DNA of 64,000 nucleotides from Legionella sp. PATHC035 (lineage in GTDB: Bacteria; Pseudomonadota; Gammaproteobacteria; Legionellales; Legionellaceae), in the NCBI RefSeq assembly GCF_026191115.1, contig NZ_JAPHOT010000001.1:1452501-1516500 (forward strand), written 5' to 3'. The notes beneath the pieces were generated by a model. It was given only the letters and a program-made list of their open reading frames with translations, had not been told where the DNA came from and made no database searches. Of this stretch, positions 11,801 to 20,017 are shown in pieces. A program made the position numbers and the translations under genes. Within the stretch, counting starts at the first letter, position 1; the number at the start of each line of letters is the position of its first letter.

Positions 11801-12699
11801 TTTGAGGCGCATAATTCATAAGCAAAGTTAGGGCCACCAGTTAGTGTGCACCGATATTTTGAGATCCCTTCCATCCATCGGGATGGTTTTGCTATGAAAT
11901 CCAGAGTGGGTAACAGCACAGAAGTCCCGCCCACGTAGATTGGCTGAATCACGCCCGCAATTAAACCCATATCATGATAAGGAGGTAACCAGGAGTAGCA
12001 AATAGTATTGTCGCTGGTCTGGCAGGCATACTTAATAATTTCTGAGTTATCGACTAGGTTACCATGACTGACTAAAACACCTTTTGGTTCAGCAGTAGAG
12101 CCCGAAGTATATTGGATAAAGGCGATATCATCACAAAGAACTGGATAAGGTGTGATCTGGGTTATGTCAATTTTTATATCATGAGTAATAATCAACATAT
12201 TAATTTCAATGGATTTCAATGTCTTAAACAACTGCTCATGCTTATCTGATAGGCCAACAAAAGATTTTAATCTGTTGGGAATAAAACGATTTATTTTTTG
12301 CGCGATATTGAGACCTCTTGAGGTCATTACGTCAAAAAGAATTAATTGTGGCTGAACATTCTCGATAATATGTAAAAATCGATTGGCCATCATTTTATTA
12401 AACGGTGGGACCAAAGGCACCGCAATTGTCCCAGTAGCCAAACAAGCAAAAAATCCTACGATAAAATCTATTCCGGGCTGAGCACATAAAATGATTCGAT
12501 CTTTGGGATTTGCGTTTTGTTGAATTTGGTAAGCTAAATGAAAGACTCTAGCGATCAGTTCTTCATAGGTTATGACGTTGAGCTCTTTATCCTTACTTAA
12601 CAACCGATAGGCCGGTTTTTGCGGAGAGTTTTGATAATTGAGCAACAGTTTGGAAATAATTGTATCGGTTGGGCTATTACCAGCAGAATCTTGCGACAT
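8803..12699 (-). CDS. Fatty-acyl-AMP ligase-like / ACP / ketosynthase loading protein of the PKS
   Basis: The protein has 1298 residues. An adenylate-forming domain fills about 1-590: the ATP-binding motif YTSGSTAEPKG, YGLAES, the signature GRIKDMIIIRGQNYYPQDIE and the C-terminal catalytic lysine region KTSSGKLQRR. The KDMIIIRG-YPQDIE wording is typical of fatty-acyl-AMP ligases (FadD32/FAAL clan), which hand acyl-adenylates to an ACP rather than to CoA. An ACP follows with Ser670 (LGLDSI), then a complete KS (about 735-1160; Cys907, ECHGTGT, NIGHLE). The protein stops just after the post-KS linker (NHYWL), so the rest of this module must be on another polypeptide. There is no acyltransferase. 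The inferred role is to activate and load the starter acid, probably the lyase product, and to start elongation. The substrate cannot be read from sequence. The start is an ATG preceded by GTGGTGG. Confidence 0.9.
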   Translation of the reverse strand: MSQDSAGNSPTDTIISKLLLNYQNSPQKPAYRLLSKDKELNVITYEELIARVFHLAYQIQQNANPKDRIILCAQPGIDFIVGFFACLATGTIAVPLVPPFNKMMANRFLHIIENVQPQLILFDVMTSRGLNIAQKINRFIPNRLKSFVGLSDKHEQLFKTLKSIEINMLIITHDIKIDITQITPYPVLCDDIAFIQYTSGSTAEPKGVLVSHGNLVDNSEIIKYACQTSDNTICYSWLPPYHDMGLIAGVIQPIYVGGTSVLLPTLDFIAKPSRWMEGISKYRCTLTGGPNFAYELCASKETKEHIATLDLSCLQVAANGAEPINPKTMDFFYTTFASAGLKKNALLPCYGLAESTVMTSSKFALSEEIRLSVNSEQLKLNKVDINPGDGASTCLESSGTPLMPLKIVNPDLLTECGELEIGEIWIQGKSVAKGYYNNPEETAKTFHAHLAHDPSNENYLRSGDLGFLYQNELFVCGRIKDMIIIRGQNYYPQDIELSVFHADPTIRKGCVIAYADQVEDEEILVVVAELKPKTAPQTYPEIVERINQRLSQDSHITAKAIHLVPAKSIPKTSSGKLQRRRCKQFIQEHHLLPLYRFIASEAQDRLQVDEHEVNAVKNPSQWFEGFKQLTKEEQRLAIKDLVLTSVAHYIPMEDTPIDLSKGFFDLGLDSINAVELINLLQTKLGNALILESSLLFNFPNIQAVIDYMYEELSSKKEEPQRSTPEHSKNLRSPWHEEIAVIGMSCQFPGAKDIDEFWQLLAEGKDGVREIPKERWFSEYYSNRSPEALNSLPPLKGGCIDGITEFDAGFFSISPREALLLDPQQRLLLTNAWRALENAACDPRQLRGSSTGVFIGISSHDYEHIIFSHKELIIHPHVATGNAASSASGRLSYALGLQGPSMAIDTACSSSLVALHQACLSIRNEECGLAIVGGVNALLSLDLTLNLRKAGMLSPDGACKTFDASANGYVRGEGCGVVILKPLSAAQRDNDRVLAVIKASGINQDGASSGLTVPNGAAQKSLLQSVLIKSGLKSNDIDYIECHGTGTSLGDPIEIGAIGQVYGEHRELNHPLYLGAVKTNIGHLEAAAGIAGLIKTILALQHEQIPANLHFKLLNPHIRLNFPAEVMAVNKPWERGQNPRRAAISSFGFNGTNAHVIIEESAQDNKKEPIELPATPLFVLSAKTENSLQSLIGAYKDYLKTTKDSLADICYTAATGRSHFEWRIAIYAQSKQELIEQLGQTVAVETTLTEEIVIGGDLKSAYLNGKHVDWAANYAPYTHGLSKVILPTYCFEKNHYWLT

Positions 12700-12749
12700 A
12701 TACCACCACTCTCAATCATTGAATTTTGGATAATTATTAATTCCCTATA

Positions 12750-12755
12750 ATTATA
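12750..12755 (-). promoter_or_regulatory. Possible -10 element for the acyl-AMP ligase gene
   Basis: A perfect TATAAT is read on the minus strand about 50 bp upstream of the start codon. No convincing -35 hexamer lies at the right spacing, so this is a weak call. The 164-bp gap to the upstream channel gene suggests the ligase gene may have its own promoter. Confidence 0.3.
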
Positions 12756-12863
12756 GATGGCTTTTTTTGAACTTGTGGAAAAAAAAAGAACTTTGCTAAG
12801 CCCGCCATTTTTGACTGCAAACGGCAGGGGGTTTGCTTAAACAAGCAATGATCGACAGAAAAG

Positions 12864-14147
12864 TTATGCAAAACTCCAGGTAATTTGTCCACCAATTACA
12901 GTTGTTTGCGTGTTGTTATGCCCTTTAAGAGAGGTCACTGGAGTAATGAGATTCACCGGCATTTGGTTAAAAAATGAATGACCGACACCCACATCATAGC
13001 CTAAATTCTCAGTAGGTTGAAAATGGGCTCCCACAGCCAGGATAGTTGCAGTTCCTACCGGATCTGCAATGCCTCGATCGCGATCATTAGAAGGAGTACT
13101 CATAAATTGGATCCCACCTCGTAACAACAATTTTTCGGTTGTTTTAAACGTGGCTCCGACTGCATAATCAACAGAATTGTGGTAATTGAAGGGAATGGTT
13201 ACTGGAATTGTTACTCCAAAAGGAGTTTCCGTATGCTCCATTGTTATTTGATTAAATGTTCTCCAATTGGTGTAAAATACCGTGGCCATACCCGTCCATC
13301 GTCGGGTAAAATCATGTTGCACACTCAATTGAGCTCGAGCAGGCAAAGCAGCTTTGGTTTCTTGTTGATTTGTTCTGAAGACACCTCCGAAAGGGACATG
13401 AACAGTGCTGTGCCCTTTAGTCGTAATTGAGATTTTAGAGTAGTAACTTAATCCAATCCGAGTTGCCGATGACAAATCAAATAACAAACCACCATGCCCA
13501 CCGTATCCCCAGCCACTTAAATGATTCTCAAGTCGTGAATCGTAAGGAAAAGAAATAGGTGGACCATACATATTATTGAGTGTAAATGCCAAATGAAGTG
13601 CATCAAATCCCGCGCCTAGAGAAAAACGATCCGTTAGCTTCACACCCACACTTGGACCTACATCAATCCCCACCACTTGGGAACGCGTGGATGCATAACG
13701 CGCAATGGAGGAGCGTGAGGAGCCATAATTCGTACCTAAAGCGAATGGGGTCGTAAAGTTTAAACCCAATGTAATGCGCTGATTAACAGGAGCAGCATAA
13801 TAAAATGAAGGCATGAACGCTTTAATTTGACTGCGCGCTACCCCAGATTGAACAATGGGGAAAGGAAATGGGGATGGAGATGGAGGTGTAACTGAAGTCC
13901 CTGTAAAACGTGCTGTCCCTGTGACACCTAATAAATTAGCCACTATTTGTTGATGACGCAGCTTCACCAGTCCTGCCGGATTTGTGTAAGCCGTACTTGC
14001 ATCACTATCAGCAGTTGCCCAATCTGCATAAGCCACCCCTAAGCCCGCGGTATTAACAAAAGGCAAACTAAAATCGGAATGTGCCGAAACAGGTGAAGAA
14101 AGACAGAAAACAGAGATCGCTAGGGAAAACTGGGACAATTGGCGCAC
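12864..14147 (-). CDS. FadL/TodX-family outer-membrane hydrophobic-compound channel
   Basis: The protein has 427 residues, with an N-terminal signal peptide ending near PVSAHS. Mature FadL-family features follow: an early hatch segment (NTAGLGVAYADWAT, with AYTNPAGL as the family hallmark), then alternating beta-strand sequence up to the C-terminal aromatic residue expected of a beta-barrel (ending TWSFA). FadL proteins move long-chain fatty acids or aromatic hydrocarbons across the outer membrane. The gene lies between the ammonia-lyase and the acyl-AMP ligase genes in the same direction, which suggests it takes up an acid substrate or passes the hydrophobic polyketide. That link is inference from position. 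A generic fatty acid transporter is the alternative. Confidence 0.88.
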   Translation of the reverse strand: MRQLSQFSLAISVFCLSSPVSAHSDFSLPFVNTAGLGVAYADWATADSDASTAYTNPAGLVKLRHQQIVANLLGVTGTARFTGTSVTPPSPSPFPFPIVQSGVARSQIKAFMPSFYYAAPVNQRITLGLNFTTPFALGTNYGSSRSSIARYASTRSQVVGIDVGPSVGVKLTDRFSLGAGFDALHLAFTLNNMYGPPISFPYDSRLENHLSGWGYGGHGGLLFDLSSATRIGLSYYSKISITTKGHSTVHVPFGGVFRTNQQETKAALPARAQLSVQHDFTRRWTGMATVFYTNWRTFNQITMEHTETPFGVTIPVTIPFNYHNSVDYAVGATFKTTEKLLLRGGIQFMSTPSNDRDRGIADPVGTATILAVGAHFQPTENLGYDVGVGHSFFNQMPVNLITPVTSLKGHNNTQTTVIGGQITWSFA

Positions 14148-14263
14148 GTTTTACTCCTTTATATGTACGTGCTCAGCGCCTATCAAAGAACGGCTCAAAT
14201 ACCCATATTGAGAGAATCCAACCGTCCGAGTAACCATCAATAAGGGGCTCTGAGCGATTACCT

Positions 14264-15883
14264 TTAGATTTTGCCATCCTTTAATAAATTAATCATGAGC
14301 TCAATCTCTTCCGACATCGGTCTGCAATGCTCTATTTTTGGTGAATAATGACGAACATTGTGGTAAATGGATTGAGCTTTTTTACTTGCCTTTTCGATAC
14401 CCCGCAATTCAAGTGCCTGAGTTGCCGCAAGCAGCAAAATAGCGGTTAGACGCTCCAAATTGGCTACTGACTCTTGCAAATCAAAAGCAGCATGTGTTCC
14501 CAAGCTGTTCACATCTTGATTATCACCCTCTGTCGGTAAAGTATATGCCTGATGTGACTGGGCCAATTTGCGATTTTGTACTGCAAGCGCCGCAGACAGC
14601 AGCTGCATGGAACGGAACCCGTTATGTTTTTCTGGATTAGGCACTAAATTCACTGGTAAATCATGATTCTTACGCGGATGGACTAAATTGGCGAGCAATG
14701 CATGCATCCACGTCGAGGCTTGAGCGATATTCATTTTCAAAATATCACACGCATCAGTAACATAATAACCCATAAAATTAGCACTATGATGAATATTATT
14801 CGCAGCAACATCAATAACAGGATTATCATTAACGGAATTCATTTCACTTTCTACCCACTCAATGGCACGTTCCAAATTCTCTTGAAAAGGACCAAATCCT
14901 TGAGGAACTGAGCGAATAGAATAATAATCTTGTACGGGTTTATAGGTGTAATCAGTGGTCCGTAACTCATCTAAATCCGTCAATAATTGACTGCCTTCCC
15001 AGAAATCAATGAAAAATTGATTGATTTCAATTTCTCCCTTCTGCTTTTTCAGTTGGTGTACCATTGGGTGATACGCGCTACTAATTACGAGTAAAGACTC
15101 TAAGGTCATCGCAACGGCTGCTAACATGTATTTGAATAAATGATGCAAATCATAAACTGCCAAACTGGCAATTGCCGTCATAAATGACGTGCCATTAATC
15201 AAAGCAAGCCCATCACGCATCACCGGTTTATACGCTTTGAGACCAGCTAATTGAATGGCCTCAGGGGCTAACATCACTTTATCCTGATAAGTGACTGCGA
15301 CAGGCTCTCCAATCAACGCTGCGGCAATCATGGAAAGAGGAATGAGATCGCCACTAGCACCAATCGATCCATAACAACGGACAACGGGGGTAATACCCGC
15401 ATTGAGAAAATCTAACAGTGAATTGATCAATTCTGGATGAACACCTGAATACCCTTGCGCCAGGCAATGAGCCCGCAACATCATCGTGACACGCACGAGG
15501 TGAGGTGAAACTACCGTACCTAAACCGCAAGAAAGTGAGCGAATAATGTTTTCTTGTCGTTCATTAATGGATTCATAATAATCTAATGTGTCCGTATCTT
15601 TGAGTGCAGCATCGATATAACGAACCTGATCACCAAAGTTGGTATTCACACCGTAAATCGGAACTCGCGAATCAACATGTACTTTCAAATATTGATACGA
15701 AGCCTCTATTGCTTCCATCGCCTGTGGTGGTAAAGCCACCGCTGATGAATAATGCGCTAGTGTTTGAGAGGAGGCAATGGTCAATTGACAACCATGTCCG
15801 ATGGTTACAACGGACCTACCTGTTCGATTCACATCGACACCATGAGACGTTTGGGGAGTATTGAAAGACTTTAGATGTTCCAA
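14264..15883 (-). CDS. Aromatic amino acid ammonia-lyase (PAL/HAL/TAL superfamily, MIO enzyme), probable cinnamate-forming
   Basis: The protein has 539 residues and spans the whole fold. The Ala-Ser-Gly triad that cyclises to the MIO electrophile is at 176-178 (GSIGASGDLIPLS). The Tyr loop reads YGVNTNFG, and LINGTSFM, YSIRSVPQ and NDNPVID are conserved. At the pair that helps set substrate choice (Phe-Leu in PALs, His-Leu in TALs, Ser-His in histidases) it reads Ser-Leu (IIRSLSCG), so a histidase label is unlikely, but Phe versus Tyr is not settled. The start is a TTG with GGAG seven bases upstream; the next in-frame Met is residue 56 and would remove conserved sequence. No hut genes are nearby. 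The neighbourhood (FadL channel, acyl-AMP ligase, PKS) argues that it supplies an arylacrylate starter. Confidence 0.9.
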   Translation of the reverse strand: MEHLKSFNTPQTSHGVDVNRTGRSVVTIGHGCQLTIASSQTLAHYSSAVALPPQAMEAIEASYQYLKVHVDSRVPIYGVNTNFGDQVRYIDAALKDTDTLDYYESINERQENIIRSLSCGLGTVVSPHLVRVTMMLRAHCLAQGYSGVHPELINSLLDFLNAGITPVVRCYGSIGASGDLIPLSMIAAALIGEPVAVTYQDKVMLAPEAIQLAGLKAYKPVMRDGLALINGTSFMTAIASLAVYDLHHLFKYMLAAVAMTLESLLVISSAYHPMVHQLKKQKGEIEINQFFIDFWEGSQLLTDLDELRTTDYTYKPVQDYYSIRSVPQGFGPFQENLERAIEWVESEMNSVNDNPVIDVAANNIHHSANFMGYYVTDACDILKMNIAQASTWMHALLANLVHPRKNHDLPVNLVPNPEKHNGFRSMQLLSAALAVQNRKLAQSHQAYTLPTEGDNQDVNSLGTHAAFDLQESVANLERLTAILLLAATQALELRGIEKASKKAQSIYHNVRHYSPKIEHCRPMSEEIELMINLLKDGKI

Positions 15884-16027
15884 GCGTAAACTCCATTTAT
15901 CATAGTAAAAAAATCGTCATGACACTCGCTTTTTAGTTTAGTGTGTTCTTTTTTGTAAAACTTTTCAATAAAAAATTGAGTGTTTTATTGAGGACGATAA
16001 GTTCTTTAAACCCGGGCATAGAAGCTC

Positions 16028-16048
16028 CCGGATTACGCTACGCTAATC
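16028..16048. repeat. REP-like palindromic repeat, second copy of the GATTACGCTRCGCTAATC family
   Basis: The core GATTACGCTACGCTAATC lies in the 197-bp gap between the ammonia-lyase start and the algC stop. It matches the minus strand of the 8.8-kb copy at 17 of 18 positions. The rest of the gap is AT-rich and should hold the lyase promoter, but no clear -35/-10 pair was assigned. Confidence 0.7.
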
Positions 16049-16080
16049 TTGACAATACAACACTCAGGCTACAGTACACA

Positions 16081-17469
16081 TTAAAATGGCAACTCGAGCT
16101 TATCATTCAATAAATGCATTTGCTTCTTAAATAACTGTTGGATGTGCTCCAAATTATCTTCATCTTCCGCTTCAAAGCGAGCAACGAGACAAGGAGTAGT
16201 GTTGGAAGCACGTAAAAGACCCCAACCTTTATCGAACTCAACCCGTAAACCATCAATTGCAATCACTCGTGCCTTAGGAAACTCTGCCATTTCATTAAAG
16301 CGTTTCATAAATTGAAACTTCTCATCATCGGCTATAGCGATTTTCAGTTCAGGAGTATTAATGCTATTAGGAATCGATTCAAATTGTTCACTGACGGTTA
16401 GATCCGCAGCACTAATGATTTCGAGCAAACGACAAGCACTGTAGAGTGCATCATCAAATCCATACCAACGATCTTTGAAGAACAAATGCCCACTCATTTC
16501 ACCTGCCAGAGCGGCACCTTCTTTTCTCATCACGTGTTTTACGATGGAATGGCCTGTGGGGCACATTTTGGGTACCCCACCTGCTTCTTTGATCACCGAT
16601 TCTAAATGACTGGAACATTTCACATCAAAAACTATAGTCGCTCCAGGAAGACGGGTTAATAATTCACGGACATAAAGCATCATCAACCGATCAGGCCAAA
16701 TCATCTCACCTTTATTGGTAATTAAACCCAATCGATCCGCATCCCCATCAAAAGCTAAACCTATATCCGCCTGATGTGCTGCCACTGCGGCTTTTAAATC
16801 AGCTAAATTCGCCTCTATTGTTGGATCAGGATGATGATTGGGAAAGTGACCATCGACATCACAGTAAAGAGCCACCACCTCACACCCTAACTGACTGAGC
16901 ACTTCGGGAATAATCGGGCCAGCAATACCATTACCGCAATCGACCACCACTTTTAATGGACGTTTAATTTTGATATCACTTAAAATACGTTGCTTGTATT
17001 TAGGCAATACATCAAATGCCACATCTTGACCTTGACCGACAAGCCGCTTCCGTTCATGAACCAAGTGATACAAGATATCAATGTCTTTTTGCATTAAGGT
17101 CTTACCTAATAAGACCATTTTAATTCCATTGTAATTTGCTGGATTATGGCTTCCGGTTACCATCAAACCACAATCAATTTCTTGAGTATGAATTGCAAAA
17201 TACATCACCGGTGTTGGTACCGCACCCAAATCAAATACATCAATCCCACTATCCAATAGTCCTTGCTTTAAAGCGGAAGCCATTGCAAAACTGGTGAGAC
17301 GACCATCCCGTGCCAAAAAAATTTGTTGCCGTTTTAAGTCATGCAAATGACAAGCCAGGGCAAGTCCAATACTATAAAAGGCATTTTCATCCAATTCTTG
17401 TCCAATGATGCCGCGGATATCATAGGCACGAAACACAGAACGAGAAACTTGTTTTTGCTGGTATTTCAT
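16081..17469 (-). CDS. algC: Phosphomannomutase/phosphoglucomutase
   Basis: The protein has 462 residues of the alpha-D-phosphohexomutase family. The phosphoserine loop is TGSHNPANYNG (Ser107), the metal loop is DGDADRLG, and the sugar-binding GEMSGH and C-terminal phosphate-binding RASNTTP loops are present. The enzyme interconverts hexose 1- and 6-phosphates, giving mannose-1-P or glucose-1-P for LPS and polysaccharide precursors. Its ATG directly abuts the TAA of dut, and coaBC lies 17 bp further upstream, so coaBC-dut-algC is probably one transcript. This grouping is common in gammaproteobacteria. Confidence 0.95.
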   Translation of the reverse strand: MKYQQKQVSRSVFRAYDIRGIIGQELDENAFYSIGLALACHLHDLKRQQIFLARDGRLTSFAMASALKQGLLDSGIDVFDLGAVPTPVMYFAIHTQEIDCGLMVTGSHNPANYNGIKMVLLGKTLMQKDIDILYHLVHERKRLVGQGQDVAFDVLPKYKQRILSDIKIKRPLKVVVDCGNGIAGPIIPEVLSQLGCEVVALYCDVDGHFPNHHPDPTIEANLADLKAAVAAHQADIGLAFDGDADRLGLITNKGEMIWPDRLMMLYVRELLTRLPGATIVFDVKCSSHLESVIKEAGGVPKMCPTGHSIVKHVMRKEGAALAGEMSGHLFFKDRWYGFDDALYSACRLLEIISAADLTVSEQFESIPNSINTPELKIAIADDEKFQFMKRFNEMAEFPKARVIAIDGLRVEFDKGWGLLRASNTTPCLVARFEAEDEDNLEHIQQLFKKQMHLLNDKLELPF

Positions 17470-17928
17470 TTAATGTCTCCCTGAACTGCCAAATCCACCT
17501 TCACCTCTGGAGGTTTCAGTAAACGAGTCCACTATTTCGAAAGCGGCTTGCACCACCGGAATAAAAACTAATTGAGCGATACGCTCTCCTGGATTGACAG
17601 TGAAATGCTCAATGCCTCTATTCCAACAAGAAATCTTGAGCTCACCTTGATAATCCGAATCAATTAACCCGACTAAGTTACCTAAAACAATACCATTTTT
17701 ATGTCCCAAACCTGAACGCGGTAAAATCACTGCGGCTAATTTAGGGTCAGCAATATAGATTGATAATCCTGTAGGCAATAATACGGTTTCTTGGGGGGCA
17801 ATTTGAATGGGTTCATTAATACAAACTCGCAAGTCTAATCCAGCTGCCCCATGGGTGGCATAGGTAGGTAATGGGATGGTATCGCCGATTCGTGCATCCA
17901 GAATTTTTAGTTGAATTGCTTGGGTCAT
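17470..17928 (-). CDS. dut: Deoxyuridine 5'-triphosphate nucleotidohydrolase (dUTPase)
   Basis: The protein has 152 residues, normal for a trimeric dUTPase. Conserved motifs are in order: [18 protein letters not shown], the uridine-binding [10 protein letters not shown] with its catalytic Asp, GERIAQLVF and the C-terminal glycine-rich [10 protein letters not shown]. The enzyme hydrolyses dUTP to dUMP and pyrophosphate, which keeps uracil out of DNA and feeds thymidylate synthesis. It sits between coaBC and algC in a tight minus-strand operon. Confidence 0.97.
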   Translation of the reverse strand: MTQAIQLKILDARIGDTIPLPTYATHGAAGLDLRVCINEPIQIAPQETVLLPTGLSIYIADPKLAAVILPRSGLGHKNGIVLGNLVGLIDSDYQGELKISCWNRGIEHFTVNPGERIAQLVFIPVVQAAFEIVDSFTETSRGEGGFGSSGRH

Positions 17929-17945
17929 AATTTTTCCTATTAATC

Positions 17946-19151
17946 TTAATGCGCATCATTTTGCAGAGTTGCAGCAATGATTGCAATAATTTGTCCTGCT
18001 AACCGTGTTTTATGGGTTAAGGGCAATTCGATTTGCTTGCTTTTTGTAATGATAATGACTTGATTCACCTCACTCTCAAATCCAAGTCCTTTTCCTACCG
18101 AATTCGCCACAATCATATCCAATTTTTTACGTTGTAGCTTTTCGGTGGCGTAATGCACGACATCCGTGGTTTCAGCAGCAAATCCAACCACGCAAGAAGC
18201 CCGGGCTGAATCGACAACACGACTGAGAATATCGGGATTTTTTATCAACTTAAGCGTCATTTCCTCATGGTTTTTCTTCTTCATTTTTTCTGACGCAGGC
18301 GACTCAACCCGATAATCTGCAACAGCAGCTGTTCCTATAAATATACCATCTGTAGGCATTTCTTGCATTACGGCATCAAGCATCTCTTGTGCAGATTCAA
18401 CCTGAATTCGCCTAATTCCAGCCGAAGCCTGTAAAGAAGTTGGTCCACTAATTAAGGTAACTTGTGCGCCGGCCATAGCAGCGGCCTCTGCCATAGCGTA
18501 CCCCATCTTTCCGGAGCTGTAATTGCTGATGTAGCGCACTGGGTCCAGCGGCTCACGAGTAGGCCCAGCGGTGACAAGAACTTTTTTTCCCGCAAGTAAC
18601 TGGTGTACATCCGACAAACGTAATGCACTCATGATGTGTTCCACTTCGCTCACACGTCCAAAACCTTGCTCGCCACACGCTTGCGAACCTTCTTCAGGCC
18701 CCACAAAAATTGCCCCCCTGTCCCGCAAAATCGTGCAATTGGCTTTGGTTGCAGGATGAGCCCACATACTATGATTCATCGCCGGACAAACAATGACCGG
18801 GACTTCTGATACCAGGTATAAAGTAGAAAGTAAATCATCCGCAATACCCTGAGCCATTTTAGCAAGAATATTTGCAGAAGCAGGCACAATCACTAAATAA
18901 TCTGCCCAACGCGCTAGCTCAATATGTCCCATAGCGCGTTCTGCCTCGGCATCAAATAATTCTGTACGTGCGCTGTTGCCGGATAAAGCTTGCATTAACA
19001 AAGGGCTAACAAACTGCTGAGCTGATTGGGTCATCACTACTTGTACTTCAGCTCCGGCTCGAGTTAACTCCCGAATCAGGTAGGCTGATTTATACGCAGC
19101 GACCCCACCACATACCCCAAGAAGTATTTTTTTGCCAATAAAATCTTGCAT
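17946..19151 (-). CDS. coaBC: Bifunctional phosphopantothenoylcysteine decarboxylase / phosphopantothenate-cysteine ligase
   Basis: The N-terminal CoaC flavoprotein domain ([15 protein letters not shown], the catalytic-His region, and PAMNHSMW with the substrate-binding Asn) is followed by CoaB ([24 protein letters not shown], the KxKK motif and KNPDI). It performs steps two and three of CoA synthesis from phosphopantothenate. I chose the Met of [12 protein letters not shown] as start (401 residues). An upstream in-frame Met adds 27 residues that run into the radC region and look unlike the family. coaD lies elsewhere in this window, at 61.3-61.8 kb. Confidence 0.95.
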   Translation of the reverse strand: MQDFIGKKILLGVCGGVAAYKSAYLIRELTRAGAEVQVVMTQSAQQFVSPLLMQALSGNSARTELFDAEAERAMGHIELARWADYLVIVPASANILAKMAQGIADDLLSTLYLVSEVPVIVCPAMNHSMWAHPATKANCTILRDRGAIFVGPEEGSQACGEQGFGRVSEVEHIMSALRLSDVHQLLAGKKVLVTAGPTREPLDPVRYISNYSSGKMGYAMAEAAAMAGAQVTLISGPTSLQASAGIRRIQVESAQEMLDAVMQEMPTDGIFIGTAAVADYRVESPASEKMKKKNHEEMTLKLIKNPDILSRVVDSARASCVVGFAAETTDVVHYATEKLQRKKLDMIVANSVGKGLGFESEVNQVIIITKSKQIELPLTHKTRLAGQIIAIIAATLQNDAH

Positions 19152-19217
19152 GACTGGTCTTTTTTGATAAGAATAGCTCCGATCAAAGCACAAACTTCGC
19201 AATAAAGGAATAGAAAA

Positions 19218-19904
19218 ATGACGGTTGTCCAATCAACACGGCAGTTGAACTTGCGTGAAAAACTGCTCACCCATGGTGTACAAAGTCTTTCAGATACTGA
19301 ATTACTCGCTGTCTTTATCAGCTCTGGCAATAGTAAAAAATCCTGTGTACAACTCGCTTTTGAGCTCCTCAAGCACCTGGGCGATTTACGAGCGATTCTT
19401 AACGCCGATAAACAATCTTTCCAGCAAATACCTGGTTTAGGAGAGGTTCGCTATGCCCAATTGCAAGCAGTCAAGGAAATATGTCGGCGCAGTGACTTCA
19501 TTCAATTACAAAAAGATACACCCATCACGAACAGCAAACAAACCTACGCCTATTTAAAAAAACGTTTGCGCGATTATAAATATGAAACTTTTGCCGCGTT
19601 GTTTCTCGATAATCAGCATCGCATCATTGCCTATGAGGAACTTTTTTCTGGCACCATCAATACGGCAACAATTCATCCAAGACCCATCATAGAACGTGTT
19701 CTTCAACTCAATGCAGCAGCACTGATTCTTGCCCACAACCACCCCTCAGGCTTATCCGATCCCAGTCATCAGGATATCGCAGTAACAGAACGTATCCGTG
19801 ACGCATTGGAATTGGTTGATGCGCGTTTACTGGATCATCTAGTCATTGGTGATAATGAAGTCTATTCCATCCTGGCCGAAAGCAAATTGATATGTCGCGA
19901 ATAA
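19218..19904 (+). CDS. radC: RadC-family JAB/MPN domain protein
   Basis: The protein has 228 residues: an N-terminal helix-hairpin-helix region (ELLAVFISSG to IPGLGEVRYAQL), then a JAMM metalloprotease-like domain with HNHPSGLSDPSHQD supplying the zinc-binding His, His and Asp. Despite the historical DNA-repair name, the biochemical role of RadC is unresolved. The gene is divergent from coaBC with a 66-bp gap, the usual arrangement in gammaproteobacteria. Confidence 0.95.
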   Translation: MTVVQSTRQLNLREKLLTHGVQSLSDTELLAVFISSGNSKKSCVQLAFELLKHLGDLRAILNADKQSFQQIPGLGEVRYAQLQAVKEICRRSDFIQLQKDTPITNSKQTYAYLKKRLRDYKYETFAALFLDNQHRIIAYEELFSGTINTATIHPRPIIERVLQLNAAALILAHNHPSGLSDPSHQDIAVTERIRDALELVDARLLDHLVIGDNEVYSILAESKLICRE

Positions 19905-19907
19905 TCC

Positions 19908-19938
19908 CCCTCACCCGACGCGTTGCGTCGGGTGAGGG
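19908..19938 (+). terminator. Strong hairpin after radC
   Basis: A perfect 13-bp inverted repeat (CCCTCACCCGACG, five-base loop, CGTCGGGTGAGGG) begins four bases after the radC stop. The T-run after it is only three bases, so it may stop transcription weakly or be a repeat-type element. The position favours a transcript end. Confidence 0.6.
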
Positions 19939-20017
19939 TTTCAAAGCAAATAATTTACTACAAAAAAAATTCTCGAATATAATTAAAATAGGCTTACTCA
20001 AAACCCCTATATCTCCT

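Noticed and set aside
14264-15883. Histidine ammonia-lyase (hutH) label for the MIO lyase
   Set aside because: The selectivity pair is Ser-Leu rather than Ser-His, no hut genes are near, and the context is biosynthetic.
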